A stretch of DNA of 64,000 nucleotides, from assembly GCA_011009095.1 (NCBI GenBank), contig VTPC01003925.1, positions 124,001 through 188,000 on the forward strand. The letters run 5' to 3'. Positions 10,959 through 25,200 of this stretch are shown here, one piece after another. Made by a program: the position numbers and the translations under genes. Below the pieces are notes generated by a model. It was not told where the DNA came from, made no database searches, and saw nothing but the letters and a program-made list of their open reading frames with translations. Position 1 is the stretch's first letter; every line of letters starts with the position of its first letter. Source of the stretch: Ignelater luminosus (taxonomy: Eukaryota > Arthropoda > Insecta > Coleoptera > Elateridae).

Positions 10959-13900
10959 ATGACGAGTCCTCCAAGATTGAGTTATTTCCATAACGTTGGA
11001 AAAGATCCATTAAGAGCTCTTACTATAGGATATCTTTTAGAAATCACCGCTGATAAATATCCAAACCAAGAAGCCATCATATCCGCCGAACAGAATCAAC
11101 GATTAACATATCAAGAATTAATCGAAGCTGCCGACAAATTTGCTGCAGGTCTAAATGCTCTCGGAATAAAAAAAGGTGATAGGTTAGGTATTTGGGCGCC
11201 TAATTTGGTAGAATGGTACGTTATTTATCTGGCTTGTGCAAGAGCAGGAATCTTAATGGTAATCAATTAAAAAATATTTTACATAAAATTATTTTTGATT
11301 ATTTATTTAAATTTCCAGGTTGCCATAAATCCAGGAAGTCAAGCCCAAGAAATTGAGTTTTGCATCAATAAAGTTGGTATAAAAATTATAGTGTGTCCGT
11401 ATAAAGGAAAATATCAAAATTATTATGACATTCTAAGCAAAATAATACCAGAGTTAAAATCCGTCGAAACGAGGAAAATAGCTAATGATCAAGTATCATC
11501 GCTTGAACGTATTGTGATAATTTCCGAAGAAAAATTAGGGTAAGATCATTTTTACCAGTAAAACAATCATTTCTTACTAAAGTTTTGGCCGCAACGCCAA
11601 TACAAATTCTCTACATAAACAGTCAAAATCTGTGGTGAAAGCAAAACTATCATATCTGATCTGACATGGCTGTGCCGACAGATCCTGGTTGACATGGTTA
11701 GGGTAGTCCGAGTTTGCAACACTCGGATTCATCACCACTCAAAACGCTAGGAAACCAGCGCAATCTACGAAGAAATGGATAATACAAGAGAGAAGGTACT
11801 TAAAAGTCAAATTTAGTACTGGGAGACAAAACTGAACCGGTGATCTAATGGTTATTGGAGTGTTTCCTAAGATGTCTTCCAGGTCTTAGAAGAAGGTTCC
11901 TCGTAAATGCTTGAATTGATTTTTGATGTTTCCTAAAGACAGATCTGAAAATGCCCTTAAAAGATATTCAAGGCGTGCATATCTCGTGAAAGAGAGGATT
12001 ATTCCAAGCCCACAAATCATTCGCAAAGTGTAGAAATTTTCCTTCGAGTAAAGTAGTTTTACTTGCCAGGTTTGAAACAGACACTAACAGAATAGTATTG
12101 CTTCTCTACTAAACGGTGTCAAAGCTACAATATCACTGCGTGTATCAGAGTGGGCAGATGATTTCTCGTTGTAATAAGTTGGCTGGCTTTTTCAATGTTA
12201 ATTCTTCCGTTTATAAACAAAAGAATTTGCAGAAGTTCTTTCATTTATCTATTCTAAGAGTTCTGTAATCTTGCCCTTGTTTATTTATTTATTTATCTTG
12301 GTCTGTTATTTATATTTTTCAACGAATTCCGAAGGAGTCGTTACTGAATTTGCGAAGTCTGTCTGTCTGTCTGCCCGCATTTTTTTTAAATTTTGAAATT
12401 TTGACTTCAGATTTGGGTTTTACATCAAAAACTTAAGACGACAACTCTTCGGGAACATAGTCAAAATGGCCGCCAAAATTTGAAAAAGTAACAAAACGGA
12501 GTTCGTTGTGGTTATGCTTTGCATTCCCAGATGTTTTATTTTATTATTGTTTTTCTATTTGTTGTTCTTTTTCTTCTGGCCCTTTTAATTTAATTAGTAA
12601 TTTTTTTTGATTTATTTATTTGAAAGAAAGCAAAACAATTGTTTAAAAAAAGAGAGAGAAAGTGGAGAAAGGATGGTGGTGCTGTTGGAGCTGGATTGTA
12701 AAGGCTGCTGAGCTGGCTAAGTAAACTCAAAATACTGAACTCACCCTGGCGAGTTTATTGATCTGGGTCAAAGAACGCTGAGGATGAAGCCGTGGATCAG
12801 TCAATGGGATCTTTCCGTCGGTAACAGACGTTCTGCTTAGTTCTGCCCAATCGAAAGATTTTGAAAAAATAATTCCTAGAAAGTTCATGGTCAGACAGAA
12901 GCAAACGTAGCTATGCCCAGAATTCTAAGCAGCCTGAAACAGTTCTTTTTTCTGTACTATCTTAGAATAACCACTTGAATCTTGTTATAATCAAATTTAA
13001 TCTGTCATGAAGCTGTGGGGTGCTTTTTGAAAAACTTCCGTATAGTACCGCAACTATAAAAGAAGAGATTGTTCACAGCGCAATACCGTTTGCAACTTTA
13101 GTTACTTTTTTTTTTACTTTTACTTTTACTTACAGTTACTAGAATAGCCAAATGATCTGTAAATGTCCTGATTGTACCTTTTTTTTGTACTAAAACTGTT
13201 TTTGGTTTTTTCAGTGGAACGTTTCAATACAAAGAAGTTTTGGGATATGCAAATGAAAATAATATCAGTAGGATTCAAAATATCCAACATTTAATTCAAC
13301 CAGATGATGCTTGTTTAATCCAATTTTCTTCGGTGAGTTTTTTTTTGTTCAATATTTTCCTTAAGTCCACTGTAACATTAACGCATTTGCATTCTATATG
13401 AACTATGTATCTTTTAAAGAGGATATTATTGTCCAAAACAAAAGTTAAAACCTGATTCAATTTAAATGTCAAATTCGTGATGAGCACCTAAAGTCCATTC
13501 AGCAGGTTCGTTCAATAGAATAACAATGACCAAATATCAGGTAAAACAGATTTTGCTTGGATGAACCTAAATTTGATTGTCGACATCTTTGTCTAAGTCA
13601 TGATTGAAATTAAGCTACTTCTGGTCAAGTTATTGATAATTCATTCAAAGTATCATCAAATGTATATCTAAAATCAAATAACTGTAGCTATCTAATACCA
13701 ATTTAGGGAACAACTGGGCAACCAAAAGCAGCAGTTATTAGTCATTTCCAAGTGGTTAATGCAGGATACGAAATTGGCAAAAGAAGTGGATTGAATCAAA
13801 AACACCACAAAATTTGCGTTCAAGTTCCATTTTTTCACGTGTTTGGTACAAGCGTTTCACTTATAAGTGCTCTTAATTTTGGGTCAACGATTGTTGTTGG

Positions 13901-14958
13901 ATCTCCAACTTATAATCCACGGGAAAATCTAAAAGCAATAAAGAATGAAGGGTATGTAATACAATAAACTGCTGCGAGACTAAATACTAAATTGAGATAT
14001 ATTCACAGATGTACATCTGTTTATGGTACTCCAACAATGTTCATAGACCTAATCACTATGCAAAAGCAATTAAAGTTAGACATCAGCATAGAATACGCTC
14101 TCACTGGCGGGGCTCCTTGTTCACCTGAGACTTTTAAGCAAATACGGCAAGTACTAAACGCTAAAAAAGTAAAGGTACTAATTTTAAACATGATGGTTAC
14201 TGTAACTATAAGTTGTGTTTTTTCTTTTGCACGTAGTCGATCTATGGTTTAACTGAAGTTAGTGCTGTTGCCTTTCAATCTTTGATGTCAGATGCTGAAG
14301 AATTTAAATTAGATCTAACAGTAGGATATTTGGCAGAACATTTAGAAGCTAAAGTAGTTGATGAAGATAACAACATACTTCCTATAAATACACCTGGCGA
14401 ACTTTGCATTAGAGGCTATTGTGTAATGCTAGGCTACTGGAATGAAGAAGAAAAGACTAAAGAAGTTATTGGAGCTGATGGATGGTTTCGAACAGGGTAA
14501 CATCTCATAACTATTATAGATTATGTTGCTAAATTTATAAATTTTAGTGACAAATTTGTTCTACAAGATGATGGATATGGAATGAATATAGGAAGATTAA
14601 AGGATGTAATTATAAGAGGAGGTGAAAATATATATCCAAAAGAAGTTGAAGATGTCCTTGATACTCATCCAGACATTATAGAATCACAGGTAATTAATAG
14701 AGTGCTAGATTGATTTAAATATCATATTATTTAATGTTTTAGGTTGTCGGTTTACGACATGAGAGGTTAGGTGAAGAAGTATGCGCATGTGTAAGATTAC
14801 GATCGGGTACAACGGTAACTGAGGAATCTTTAATTGCTTATTGTAAAGGAAAAATCCCCTTTTCGAAAATTCCGAGCAAGATAAGAATTGTTAAGGAATT
14901 TCCGAAAACAACTTCTGGAAAGATAAAAAAATATCAACTTGTAAAGCAGTTTCAGTGA
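10959..14958 (+). CDS. ACSF2-like medium-chain acyl-CoA synthetase, copy 2 (8 exons, complete frame)
   Basis: This is a second fatty-acid:CoA ligase of the ACSF2 type. Exons are 10959-11258, 11319-11539, 13215-13332, 13707-13951, 14009-14174, 14237-14496, 14548-14689 and 14743-14958. The total of 1668 bp gives 555 aa. Motifs fall at the same residues as in copy 1: SGTTGQPKA at about 213-221, YGLTE at 353-357, the [10 protein letters not shown] region near 461-470, and PKTTSGK with the catalytic lysine at 544. Exons 2-7 are identical in length to those of copy 1 (221, 118, 245, 166, 260 and 142 bp). The ATG at 10959 is the first in frame after the stop at 10881. The N-terminus from it (MTSPPRLSYFHN) has no obvious mitochondrial presequence, so a further 5' exon is possible. 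Intron 2 has grown to 1675 bp and contains unassigned repeat sequence. Confidence 0.92.
11540..13214 (+). other. Expanded intron 2 of ACSF2 copy 2
   Basis: The equivalent intron of copy 1 is only 124 bp. Here it is 1675 bp and includes microsatellite-like TTTATTTATTTATTTA (about 12281), GTCTGTCTGTCTG (about 12358), a relatively GC-rich stretch at 12660-12850 and a TTTTACTTTTACTTTTACTT run near 13110. No coding frame or known element could be assigned, but the size difference suggests one or more insertions after the duplication. Confidence 0.6.
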
Positions 14959-14995
14959 ATCAATGTGGTGACTTTGTATTCTCTTAATTTGCAAT

Positions 14996-15005
14996 AATAA
15001 ATAAA
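14996..15005 (+). other. Polyadenylation signals of ACSF2 copy 2
   Basis: Two overlapping AATAAA hexamers (14996-15001 and 15000-15005) lie about 40 bp after the stop codon of copy 2. The distance is similar to that in copy 1. Confidence 0.55.
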
Positions 15006-15699
15006 GGGATAAAAAGTTTAAATTATTGTTTGAGAAATGTAATATCTACATACAAAATAAAACAGTTGCTGCCTAAATGAACAATTGAATTTCTTCCTTA
15101 CATCTGATAATAGTTTATAATATCACTTGATAGGGATTTATTTTTCTTTCCTACGAAAGTTCAAAAGCCAGAATAGATGTTTACTACTTTCAGTCTACTA
15201 CTTGTCCTCCCCTCTCCTGCGTCTTATTCTTAGCTGTACATCTAAGCAGAGTTTATAACGGTCTCCGCTACAGAGATCTTGTCCTCTCTTACAAGACACG
15301 TCCTTTCCATCACCGAAACCAAACTCTCCACTACCTACTGTTTTTTCTTCCAAGAGTTCAAATTTTTTGCAAATTCCTAAATCCACTGCAGCAATTTTCA
15401 AATTCCTACAAAATTCGCTATCGTTCATTTCTGCAATCCTCCTGTACACATGTTCTTACCTCTACCCCTCCCCTCCCTCCGATACTGATTCCATGCTCGT
15501 GGATCTTTTCGAATTTGTGATCTCTCTTTCGAGGGCGATAGTGACGTCATGACTCCTCCAATCCAAGGAGCAACATCCTCGCTTTGTCCTGCGTCTACCA
15601 TTACCTCATATTCCCAATGACGACCTCGGTAATTCTGTGCCCGACTATATCCTTACCATCGATCTACTAACTCCGTTTTTCGATTAACCAGCTTTCATC

Positions 15700-17320
15700 G
15701 CAACCTCGGTCGCCTCTGACTAACTAGCCCTTGTCACTTCCACTACTCTCCTATCATTACCCCGTTCCTCTACCAGAACGCGCACCCTCAGGGACTGTAA
15801 GCAAGCTCGTTAGAACAAGTTTCAGATACACATCGATTCCAACATCCCTACAACGTCACCAAAATCGATTCAGCTGTTCACCAACACTGTAATGCAAGAC
15901 GCAGTTTAACTGACTGTGTCAGAAAAGAAGGTCGACCTTAGTCATCCCACCCTTACTCCTGAAAGGTTCACGGAAACTCGTTGGTCTGCCATCTGCTCTA
16001 ACCTGGATCACAGAGATGGCAGTAAGTTCTGAAACACGTTTCGAGACCTGACCGGGCAACGTCGGCGTTGTCCAAGTTTTCTTTATCTCAATCATCAAGG
16101 TGACAAAGTCACCGATTCTCAAACCCAAGTCGACATCTTTACCATTCTTCAAGATATCTAGCAGCCATCCACCGACTCGCTTTTCAATGAGCGCCACTTT
16201 CATCAGATTAAATTAAAAACCTGTGAGAAATCCACCTCCTAGTAATGATTTCCACAGCTTCATCATCTAAATTGCATCAGTTCTATCCGGGTAGAGAAAA
16301 CGGCAGCCGCCATTTCCACTGGCAAGGACTCTGCCCCGGCGGAAACGCCATCATCAGAAGACCCCTGCGTTACCTCTCACTGCTGCAGTCCTCCTAATCA
16401 CTAATATCTTCAATAGTTGTCTCCTATGCACAACAAGAAACTCAATAAAAAAAAGACTCTCCAATTCCTCTTCATGTAGGTCTATCGCTATATTATACGT
16501 CCCCGGCAAAGTCTTCGAAAGAATGCTCACCAATAGACTGAAAGAATTTCTGACGAACGGCAACAAAACACCATACACCAATAACACCAGTTCGGTTTTC
16601 GAGCCGATTGATCAACGTTTCAGGGATTTATTCCTATTCTTTCTCGAATTCTCTTTATTTTGTACTGGAAATACAACCACAGTACCTAAATGCTCGTGTA
16701 GTCCACTTTGCGAAGAATATCGCTCTCTGGGTGTCTTTGATCACCACCATTGGCTTCAGGATTCTCTACTGAGAACTCTTCCAGTTGTAGGCTTAGTTCT
16801 GGCAGTAGAAAATTAAGCCTAATCTGGCAAAAACCCAAACTATTCTTCTTTGACATAGAAATCTTAACAACTCCAAAACTTAAATCTGACAGCATCCGCC
16901 TGAATCTTTACAGCTCCCTCTTGGCCTCTTCTTCGGTGAAATACCTGGAGATCACCTTCTTATCTAACATAAATTGGCGGAAGAAATTGCGGCAAAGGCT
17001 TGCTCTCCAAAATCCGCAATAGCATTCTGGGCTACTATACCACCCTAGCACTCTTCTCCACATATAATAAGACTTCATCTGACCTGTCAGTGACTACAGA
17101 TTGACTTATTTCTCAACCACTTGCTCCCCGCAGTCTGATCAAGCGGCTCCGAAGGGTCATCGACTTGAAGCACTTGATTTCAGAGGTACTCATAGATTAT
17201 CGCTAATCCAACTAATCTTCACCTGTTTCTGCCGCCCATGCATTAATTGTCCAAGCTCATGTAAACGAACATTCTGTCATTTTCAAATCAGAAGTAATAA
17301 ATCCACCATCCCGGAGTTGT
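15700..17320 (+). mobile_element. Decayed non-LTR (LINE-type) retrotransposon
   Basis: Fragments in several forward frames match the order of a LINE reverse-transcriptase protein. Around 15.93-16.2 kb there is a DG..F..FRDLTGQ-like pre-RT linker. At about 16485-16555, VPGKVFERMLTNRLKEF is the typical LLPVLGKVFERxLxxRL block of the fingers domain. At about 16940-17010, KYLEITFLSNINWRKKL matches the KYLGVTFDxxLxWxxHI block that follows the polymerase core. Frames change repeatedly and stops are frequent, so it is dead. The clade (Jockey/CR1-like) is a guess. Local composition is less AT-rich than the flanks. A related fragment lies at 3.63-4.03 kb. Confidence 0.7.
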
Positions 17321-19201
17321 CGTAAGGCTTTTCGGAGCTCTTCGACTTTGCCGGTCTTTCCGTAGGAGTCGTGTTGATATTCGGATAAGATTCGCTTTTT
17401 TCTTTGTCTTCTCTTTTGTTTGTCGCACCGCTCTTTCGTTGTCGTAGCTTTCACTAGACAAGAAGAAGTTCCATCTATCCAATGAAGTCATCCAATCCAC
17501 AGAACCATCATCGGTGGCGTACTTCGTCCGTTAATCCGTTGGTTGTTCTTTCTTGCCTTTGCCTGGCTTGGCGTGGATTTACTGCTATTCAATCAATCAC
17601 TGCATTTCAAATTCCACGAATATATCCTCATAAGACTGGAGAAAAGCTTTCACAGCTTCTAAGACACTACTTTCCTCTAGGAAGCATAAATCTATAATGA
17701 ATGATGATGAAGATTCAAACTTAGTTTCTTAATTGACAAAGCATCCTATTCCTAAACCTTTCCAGGTATCCTTTGTAATTGTTAGGAGATTTCACATGTT
17801 TTAAATAAAACATTTTTTAATTGCCATAAATTAATACTATTTTGACATAATTCTATGGAAATATTTTAAACACAATAAAACAGCACACGAAGTACTAGCT
17901 TTGGGATGGGAATACAAACTTTTATTATTTAAATTTTATAAATATTTACCTTTTAAAAGATTGGGAATTTCCTTTTTAAGGGATATCAAGACAATATCTG
18001 TGCCAACAAATGTATTACAAATGAAACAGACATCAAGAACCCTTCTTCAAGATTCATTTCTGTGCATAGATGTGCTCTGGAGTAAGAGATGTTTACATAC
18101 TTTTTAAACATTGATAGAGCATTCATTCAAAATATAGGATGCATGAATTTATTAAATACTTTGAAGAACTCAAATTAATAAGTCTCCTTGTAAATAAACA
18201 GTTTTTCCACATCTTGTGTGAATACGACCTTATTGGTTGTAGTTGGAAGAAAGACATGTTTAGATAAATTAGTTTAATGATAATTAACATGCCTGAAGTG
18301 CAAACATCGATATTTGCTGTCTGTAGAGTAAGTAAGATTTGAAGAAGACTTATACATTCTTTATTCTCGAACAGTCTTTAGGGTAGTTTTGGCCAAGTAT
18401 ATCACGACAAATATATTGGAGAAACTGAATTGTTCAGTATATACTTGCATTTTGGAGTATATTATTTAAAATCAAGTCTTTGATCTATGCTTGCAGTTAC
18501 CCAACACCAACACAAAACTGATCACCTTGCCAAAAAACTGAAGAAAGGGATTGAAAGCTATAAACAACATAAACTGCAATTGCAACACAAGATAAAACAT
18601 AAATGGAAAATGCATTTAGTCTGAGATAGACGAAACTACAGATACATGCGGACAATATGTCATAAAGATAGGTAGAAAGGGAAACAACTACTAAAGCTAT
18701 TTATTACCATTAAAGATATAATGCTAGAATTGACTTTACAGTTGTGGAAACCAAAACAATTCGAAAATAAATTACTCACTTTTATTTAAATCAATAAATA
18801 ATTTTTTATAATTGGGAAGATTTTTACATGCTCATACAGATATTACAGAAAAATTGTTAAAAATCAGATAAATTTTATATAATTAAATGTATAATATGAT
18901 ATTGTATAATTACATAAACAATAATCAGCAAGTACAATACAATAAGTATATTTTAACAACATTTAAATGTTCTTGCTAAAGCACAATAATTTAAAAATAT
19001 CAGCTGTGATAACAATCACAAGGATTTAAATTAAGAAAATACTAAACTCTTAACAATTTTTCTTTTTCAGATTTAGATATACAATATACATATATAAAAT
19101 CTTAACATACAATATTCTATATAAGTATAAAATAAACCACAGCTGTGAATTAAACAATTTACATAATAAAACGGCAGTGAAGAAATAACATGCGTTGCCT
19201 C
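17321..19201. other. Spacer between the LINE relic and PGM2
   Basis: No exon, RNA gene or recognisable element was found. The frames at 17482-17697 and 17901-18107 are short and show no known domain. The last few hundred bases before 19202 are very AT-rich and should contain the PGM2 3' UTR, but I could not single out its polyadenylation signal. Confidence 0.5.
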
Positions 19202-22200
19202 TTAATCTGACTTTGGTATAAGGCCATTTTGATTTGGTTGCAAAAATTCTAAAACAATTGCATCTACCATTTCTCTCAGTGTGTTTTCTATTTCTTTTTC
19301 ATCTCTGAAACAATCATAACAGTATTGAATCAACTAAAGTTTGGTGAGCGAGAAAATGAAAAAAAACTCAAATTGTACTTACTTCTGAGTGGGAGATGCA
19401 CATAATTCAGTATAATATTTAATTTTAGGTTCAGTCCCACTTGTTCTTAAAGTGGCTACTAAACCATTATTAAAATTAAAAGTAATCATTTGATTGCTTT
19501 TTGACACTGGTAGTATTGCTTGTTTGTCAGCCTGACTATCATCATATCCAGTAGTAAGATCTCTAACATTAGAGATTTTATATTTATTATTAAGAATCCC
19601 TTTTGGATACTACAACAAAAAGTAAATTTAACAAAGAAAAAAAACAAAATATAATTAGTACTTACCGTATTTGGCCCATCAAAATTCCGTAATCTCTCAA
19701 AAATCTTTTTTATTGTTTCTGGGTCGTGACATATAAAATATGAATTATTTGACATATGGTATCCATACTCATTATATATTTCTTCTAATTGTTGAACTAA
19801 AGTAAGATTATGATGATGTAAGTATGCAGCCATAGTGGCCATAGAAACTGCTGCGCTAATTCCATCTTTATCTAAAACCTGGCTGCCACACATGAATCCT
19901 ATTGCTTCTTCGAAAGCAAAAATGACTTTCTTATTTTGTAATAACAGCTCATGTGATTTATTACCTAAATAAAATGGTCATCATAGATAATGTATTTAAC
20001 GAATTGCAGCACTGAGATAACTTACCCATCCATTTGAAACCAGTTAAAGTTTCAATGAAATTTACACCTTCTGCAGTAGAAATGGATTTTAATATTTTTG
20101 AGCTAACCGTGCTTGACATCATGTAACAATCATTAAGTGATTCATTGGCATACTTTGATTGGTGACAATGTAAACACCACCAACCCAATAAAGCACCTAA
20201 CTCATTTCCGTTGAAAACTTTCCATTGCCCTGATCTGAAAGTTATTATACTTGTTATAATTACTTTCATTGAAACAGTGACTTGATATTTTCAATTTTTT
20301 TTAGTTTGGCATAATTCTTAAGCAAGAAGTACCTTCAAATTAGGGAATGTTTAGAGATGGCAGTTACAAAACAATAATCTGATTTCAGAAGATTGATAAA
20401 TGATAACATTGTGCTGTAATCTTTTTCTCAATTGAGGTTCTCTGAACAATTAATTAGTAGCTAAGCCAAATGCAGTCTCGGAACATTTGATAAATAAAAT
20501 TAAAGAAAAATCTTTTTTAGCTAACAATAGAGTTCTTGGAAATTATTCAAAACAAATTTCTCTTTATTCTATACAAAATTTAGAAATGAGTAGTGACTGT
20601 ACTCATTATTAATTTTTGGTGCAATATTTTTAGAAAAATTCAAAATTTGAAATTCATAAATTCTGAAATACTTTGCATTTTTTCTCTGTATCTCTATACA
20701 ACAAATATCTGCCTTATTCTGATAAATCAGAATTCTTCATCATCTCATCTATCATTTCGACACAGTGATACGCTCACAGTTTATTTAAATGCTTTCCGGT
20801 TCATAATTTTCATAGCTATATTTGCGTCAAACAATAAATCAACCAAGTAACTTATTATGAATCTTAATTCCAAATACAATATTTCTCATACATTTTAGTA
20901 CAATGGATCTACTATCTGAGTTTAAACAGACTTGATGAAATTAATTATATTATAAAATTATAAATCTATACCAGAAAGAGTAAAAATAAAAATATATTCA
21001 AATTAAAAATGGAAATTACTTTTTACACTTTTAATTATATAACACAGATAAGTCTAGTAAACGATATAAAAAGATAATTCTCCTGCAGAGATAAGACCAT
21101 TTGTCAATTAGATTACAAATTTATATGCCGATGCAAATATAACAATTTTGTTTCTAGGTCATCCACACATACAAAAATTGTTACTACTACTACTAACCTT
21201 ACATCCTTTTCTGCAACAGCTAATCTATCCGCATCAGGGTCATTTGCTAAAATTATGTTACTATTATGTTTATCAGCTGTTCTAAATGACATATCCAAGC
21301 TACTCTTTCCTTCTTCTGGGTTGGGAAACCTAAAAGTCATGAATATTTCTTTTAATTTCTATTAATGCCAATTCCATTGATTTTCTAAATCTGAATTCAT
21401 AATTGAAACAAAAGTTACTTTAGATAAAAAGAAAATTATGTCACAACACTCATAATAGTAAACATAGAGATAAAAGTTAATAACATGACCGTGCATTGCC
21501 CAATAAAAGATTGGTTAGCTATTTATAAATCATTTTTCTGTTTAAATAAAATATTAGTGATAATTAATTCTTATTAAAATAATTTAAAAAGCTATAGGTA
21601 CTCACTTTACGGTAGGGAAGTCTGGATGAGGATCCTTTTGTTCTTCTACAGGAATCACTTTTAAATTAACTGCTTCAAATAATTTAACAATATAATTATA
21701 TCCTACTCCATGCATTGCTGTATATGTAAATTTCATATCTGTTTTTGAATTAATAACTTTATGTTCATCTAGAATACTTGCACTTACTACTTCTACATAA
21801 TGCTTAAAAGTTTCGGCTAATGGATCATGTAGTTTATCATGATTTTTAATAATATCTGTATCCCAAGATGAGGGCCATGGTTCAAGATTTTGTAAGATAT
21901 GTGCTTGAATACCTTTGTCTGTTGGTGAAACAATTTGTGCACCGTTAGATCCATAAACCTGTAATATGATCGTATTCAAATTTACAGCTTTAGATGTATT
22001 GATTTTACTTACCTTGTATCCATTATCTTGTTTAGGGTTGTGAGAAGCTGTGACCATAATACCTGCTACACATTTGAATTTTTTTACTGCAAATGGTACA
22101 AAGGGGGTAGGAACAACAGTTGAGAAAAGTTGAACTGGATAACCTTTATTGAGGAAGATTGCAGCTGTGAGTTCTGAAAACCTGCAAAGAAGATGGAGTC

Positions 22201-25200
22201 TTTTTTAAAAATATATTTCAAACTATGTATTTTTCATTACATATCAGATCAGTACCTACAGCATTATTATTATTATTATTATTATTTGCATTGATACTCT
22301 AATAAAAGATAGATACAAGATTGTCTTTCATGAAAAATTACACTAATAAAGCAATAAGAAGAAAAATAATAAGGTGGAATTAGACTGCTTTATTTATACA
22401 AATCTTAAAAGGAGACTGAGATACCATTAGACATTCTTTTAGCAAAATAATTCAACGGTAATGGCCATTTTCATAATATCCACTATAACTTCAAAGACAA
22501 CTTATTATTTATTAAAACATTCTGCTTTTCCTTCTCTCTATTAAATTTCCCATGGCCATTGCGTATAATAATGCACATAACAGCTTAAAATTGGTGTTTA
22601 TTCAAACATCCCCAATGATATGAAAAGGAATGGGGTTAATTGTCCCCTGGAGATATTCGTTCAAACACATAAAAGCGAGGGTAAAAGAAGTTATGGTAGC
22701 TTACAGTGTAAAATAAAAAAGGGCATAAAATATAAATTTTATTGCAGTTTGTTTTTGAAATTTATTTCCTCTGAAATTCAATTCAATAATATTTATAACT
22801 AATAACATTCTTTTCCGAAATAATTTTAGAAGTTTTCCAATAAAATTATTATTAGATATTGTGTTTACAAGTTCAAGGTTGCAAAAATGTAGAAAATGTC
22901 TCGAACCTTAAATGATGCCAATAATCTTTGGATTCAAATCTTAATTCTGTTTTTGCAATTTTTTATAAAAGAAATATCACTTTAATGTTAGTTTTTGTAA
23001 GAAACAGTCAATTTAATTTTTATTATTATATTGTACTTATTTACATTCAAAGAATTAATAATTATAATGTAAGATACTGCTGTAATGTGAAGAAGTAGAT
23101 AAAAACAGTTGAATTTAGTTGATAGTAGAGAAAGAAAGTGAAATATCTCAGGAATGAGCAAAGATAGAAAAGAACAGCAAAGAGGGTGTTTTAGAGACTT
23201 GACTCTGAAACACAAAAAAATTATTTTCGCAATTGTCTTTTATTTTTCATCAGTGCTGAAACGTAAATCCAAATTTTTTTCTAGTGGAACACCTACTTGA
23301 TTTCCATATTACTGAACTGTACGCCTTAAATGCTTTTCAGTGATGCATGGTTTGACATAGCTATTCTTTTGTTTTATCAAGTTATAAAGTGAAAATCATT
23401 TTTCATCATAGTATGCCATGACAAAGTCGTAGAGTTTAGTTTTATCAACGAAATTCATTTATTATGCAAAAATTGCTAAAACAAAATAAATGCGCTTTTC
23501 ATATGTTTAAAGTCATGGCACACTAAGTGGGAAATGCTTTTTATTTAAAAAAAAATAAGATAATTTCGTTTTTAGCAAATATCTAGTAAGCCTTGAACTT
23601 TTTTGAAAAAACAAAAGCATAAGTAAACTGATCTCCAAAATAGCCAAAACTTTTCTAATTTAACCGACTCGTATCTCTTACAATTTCCGAGATTCCAATA
23701 GTGAGCATCGAAATGTAGACACACACTGTAGAGCAAGCAGAGCAATCAAAGAAATTATAGTTTAATTTAGAATCTTTTTTGTTTTTAGTATGGTGGCTCC
23801 AATTGGAGCATGGGGGATCAGTGAACACCTCCATCTCTGGCTATCCTCCGCCAACGCCTTTACTTCCATTCACAACTCGCCAGCATTCTTTGCCTCTTTC
23901 TCCACTGATCACATCCACGACCTCCTCGGACGCCCCCTTCGTCTGATCCCTTGGGGATTCCAGTCTAGAGCTTCTATCTCTACAGCTGCAGCAGGTTTCC
24001 TTAATGTGTGCCCAATCCATTTCCATTTTCTTTTTTTGATTTCTTCTGCAATCTTCTTTTGGCCAGTCCTCTCCCATAAGGATTGGTTTGAGATTATAAT
24101 TGGCCACCATATATTAAGAATTCTTTGCATGCATCTATTTACAAAGGATTGCAGTTTTTGGCTTATAGTAGTAGCAGTTAGTCTCCAAGTCTCACACCCG
24201 TAAAGTAATACAGATTTAACATTGGTATGAAACAATCGATTTTGGTCTGTGTGGATATATTTCTATTGCTTCAGATAGAAATATCTTCATCTGATTAATC
24301 ATTGACGGTAACTATGCTTCTCTCTTTATAATAAGCTTTTTAATTTAATAATCATGTCGCTCATCCTTTGCGCTAAAAGGCAGATATCATCGGCGTAATC
24401 CAAATCTTCTAGCCCCCACTGAATGCCCTCCTATCCAACACAGTTCTCATTAATGCATCCAACACAATAATAAACAATGTAGGTGATAGGATGCATCCTT
24501 GGTGGACTCCTGCTGCAACACCGATTGGGTTGGATAATTTTCCCTAGTGTATTGCTTCACATATGTAAGCATTGTACATTCTTTTAATTAAGTTAAGGAT
24601 CTTATCTAGGACCATACTGTTGCAGTATTTAGCAAATCGTTTCTCTGTAAAGAGAGTCAAATGCCTCTGTTCTAGTATTATCCGGAGAGTATTTAACAAA
24701 TTCACACAGCTCCTGTGCTTGCTGAAACCAGCCTGTTCCTTTCTTGGGTATTGTTCAATTGGTTCCTTCATTCAGTTGAAAATAATCCTTGCTATTGTCT
24801 CCAATTATCGCAATTCGTTACATCATCCTTCTTGGGGAGCTTTATGATCAGGCCTTTTTTTCTGTAGGAATAGTCTCCTCTTTCCATATTCTCTTAAAGA
24901 TAAGTTCGAGTAAGGACGACGTTATTGCGTTAAAGCATTTCCGGTAGTAAATTATCAATTCCAGAAGCTCTACCGCTGTTGAGCTCTCCGATAGCTTCCT
25001 GGATCTCTCTTTTTGAAGGATTGGTGTCGATTAAAACTTCAGGGATGTTTAGAGAACCAAAAACCTGTTGGAACTGCGCATTGTCTTCGGTCTCTTGTTC
25101 ATGCACTGGATAAACACGTGACTAAAGTGATTGATCCTCTACAAATGTCAGCAGGATCCCCTGCTTGTCCCCAACTGGTCGATTCCTCTAGAAACCCTTT

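Noticed and set aside
15198-15552. Two overlapping frames on opposite strands
   Set aside because: Both lie next to the decayed non-LTR element and have no recognisable domain; treated as shadows of repeat sequence.
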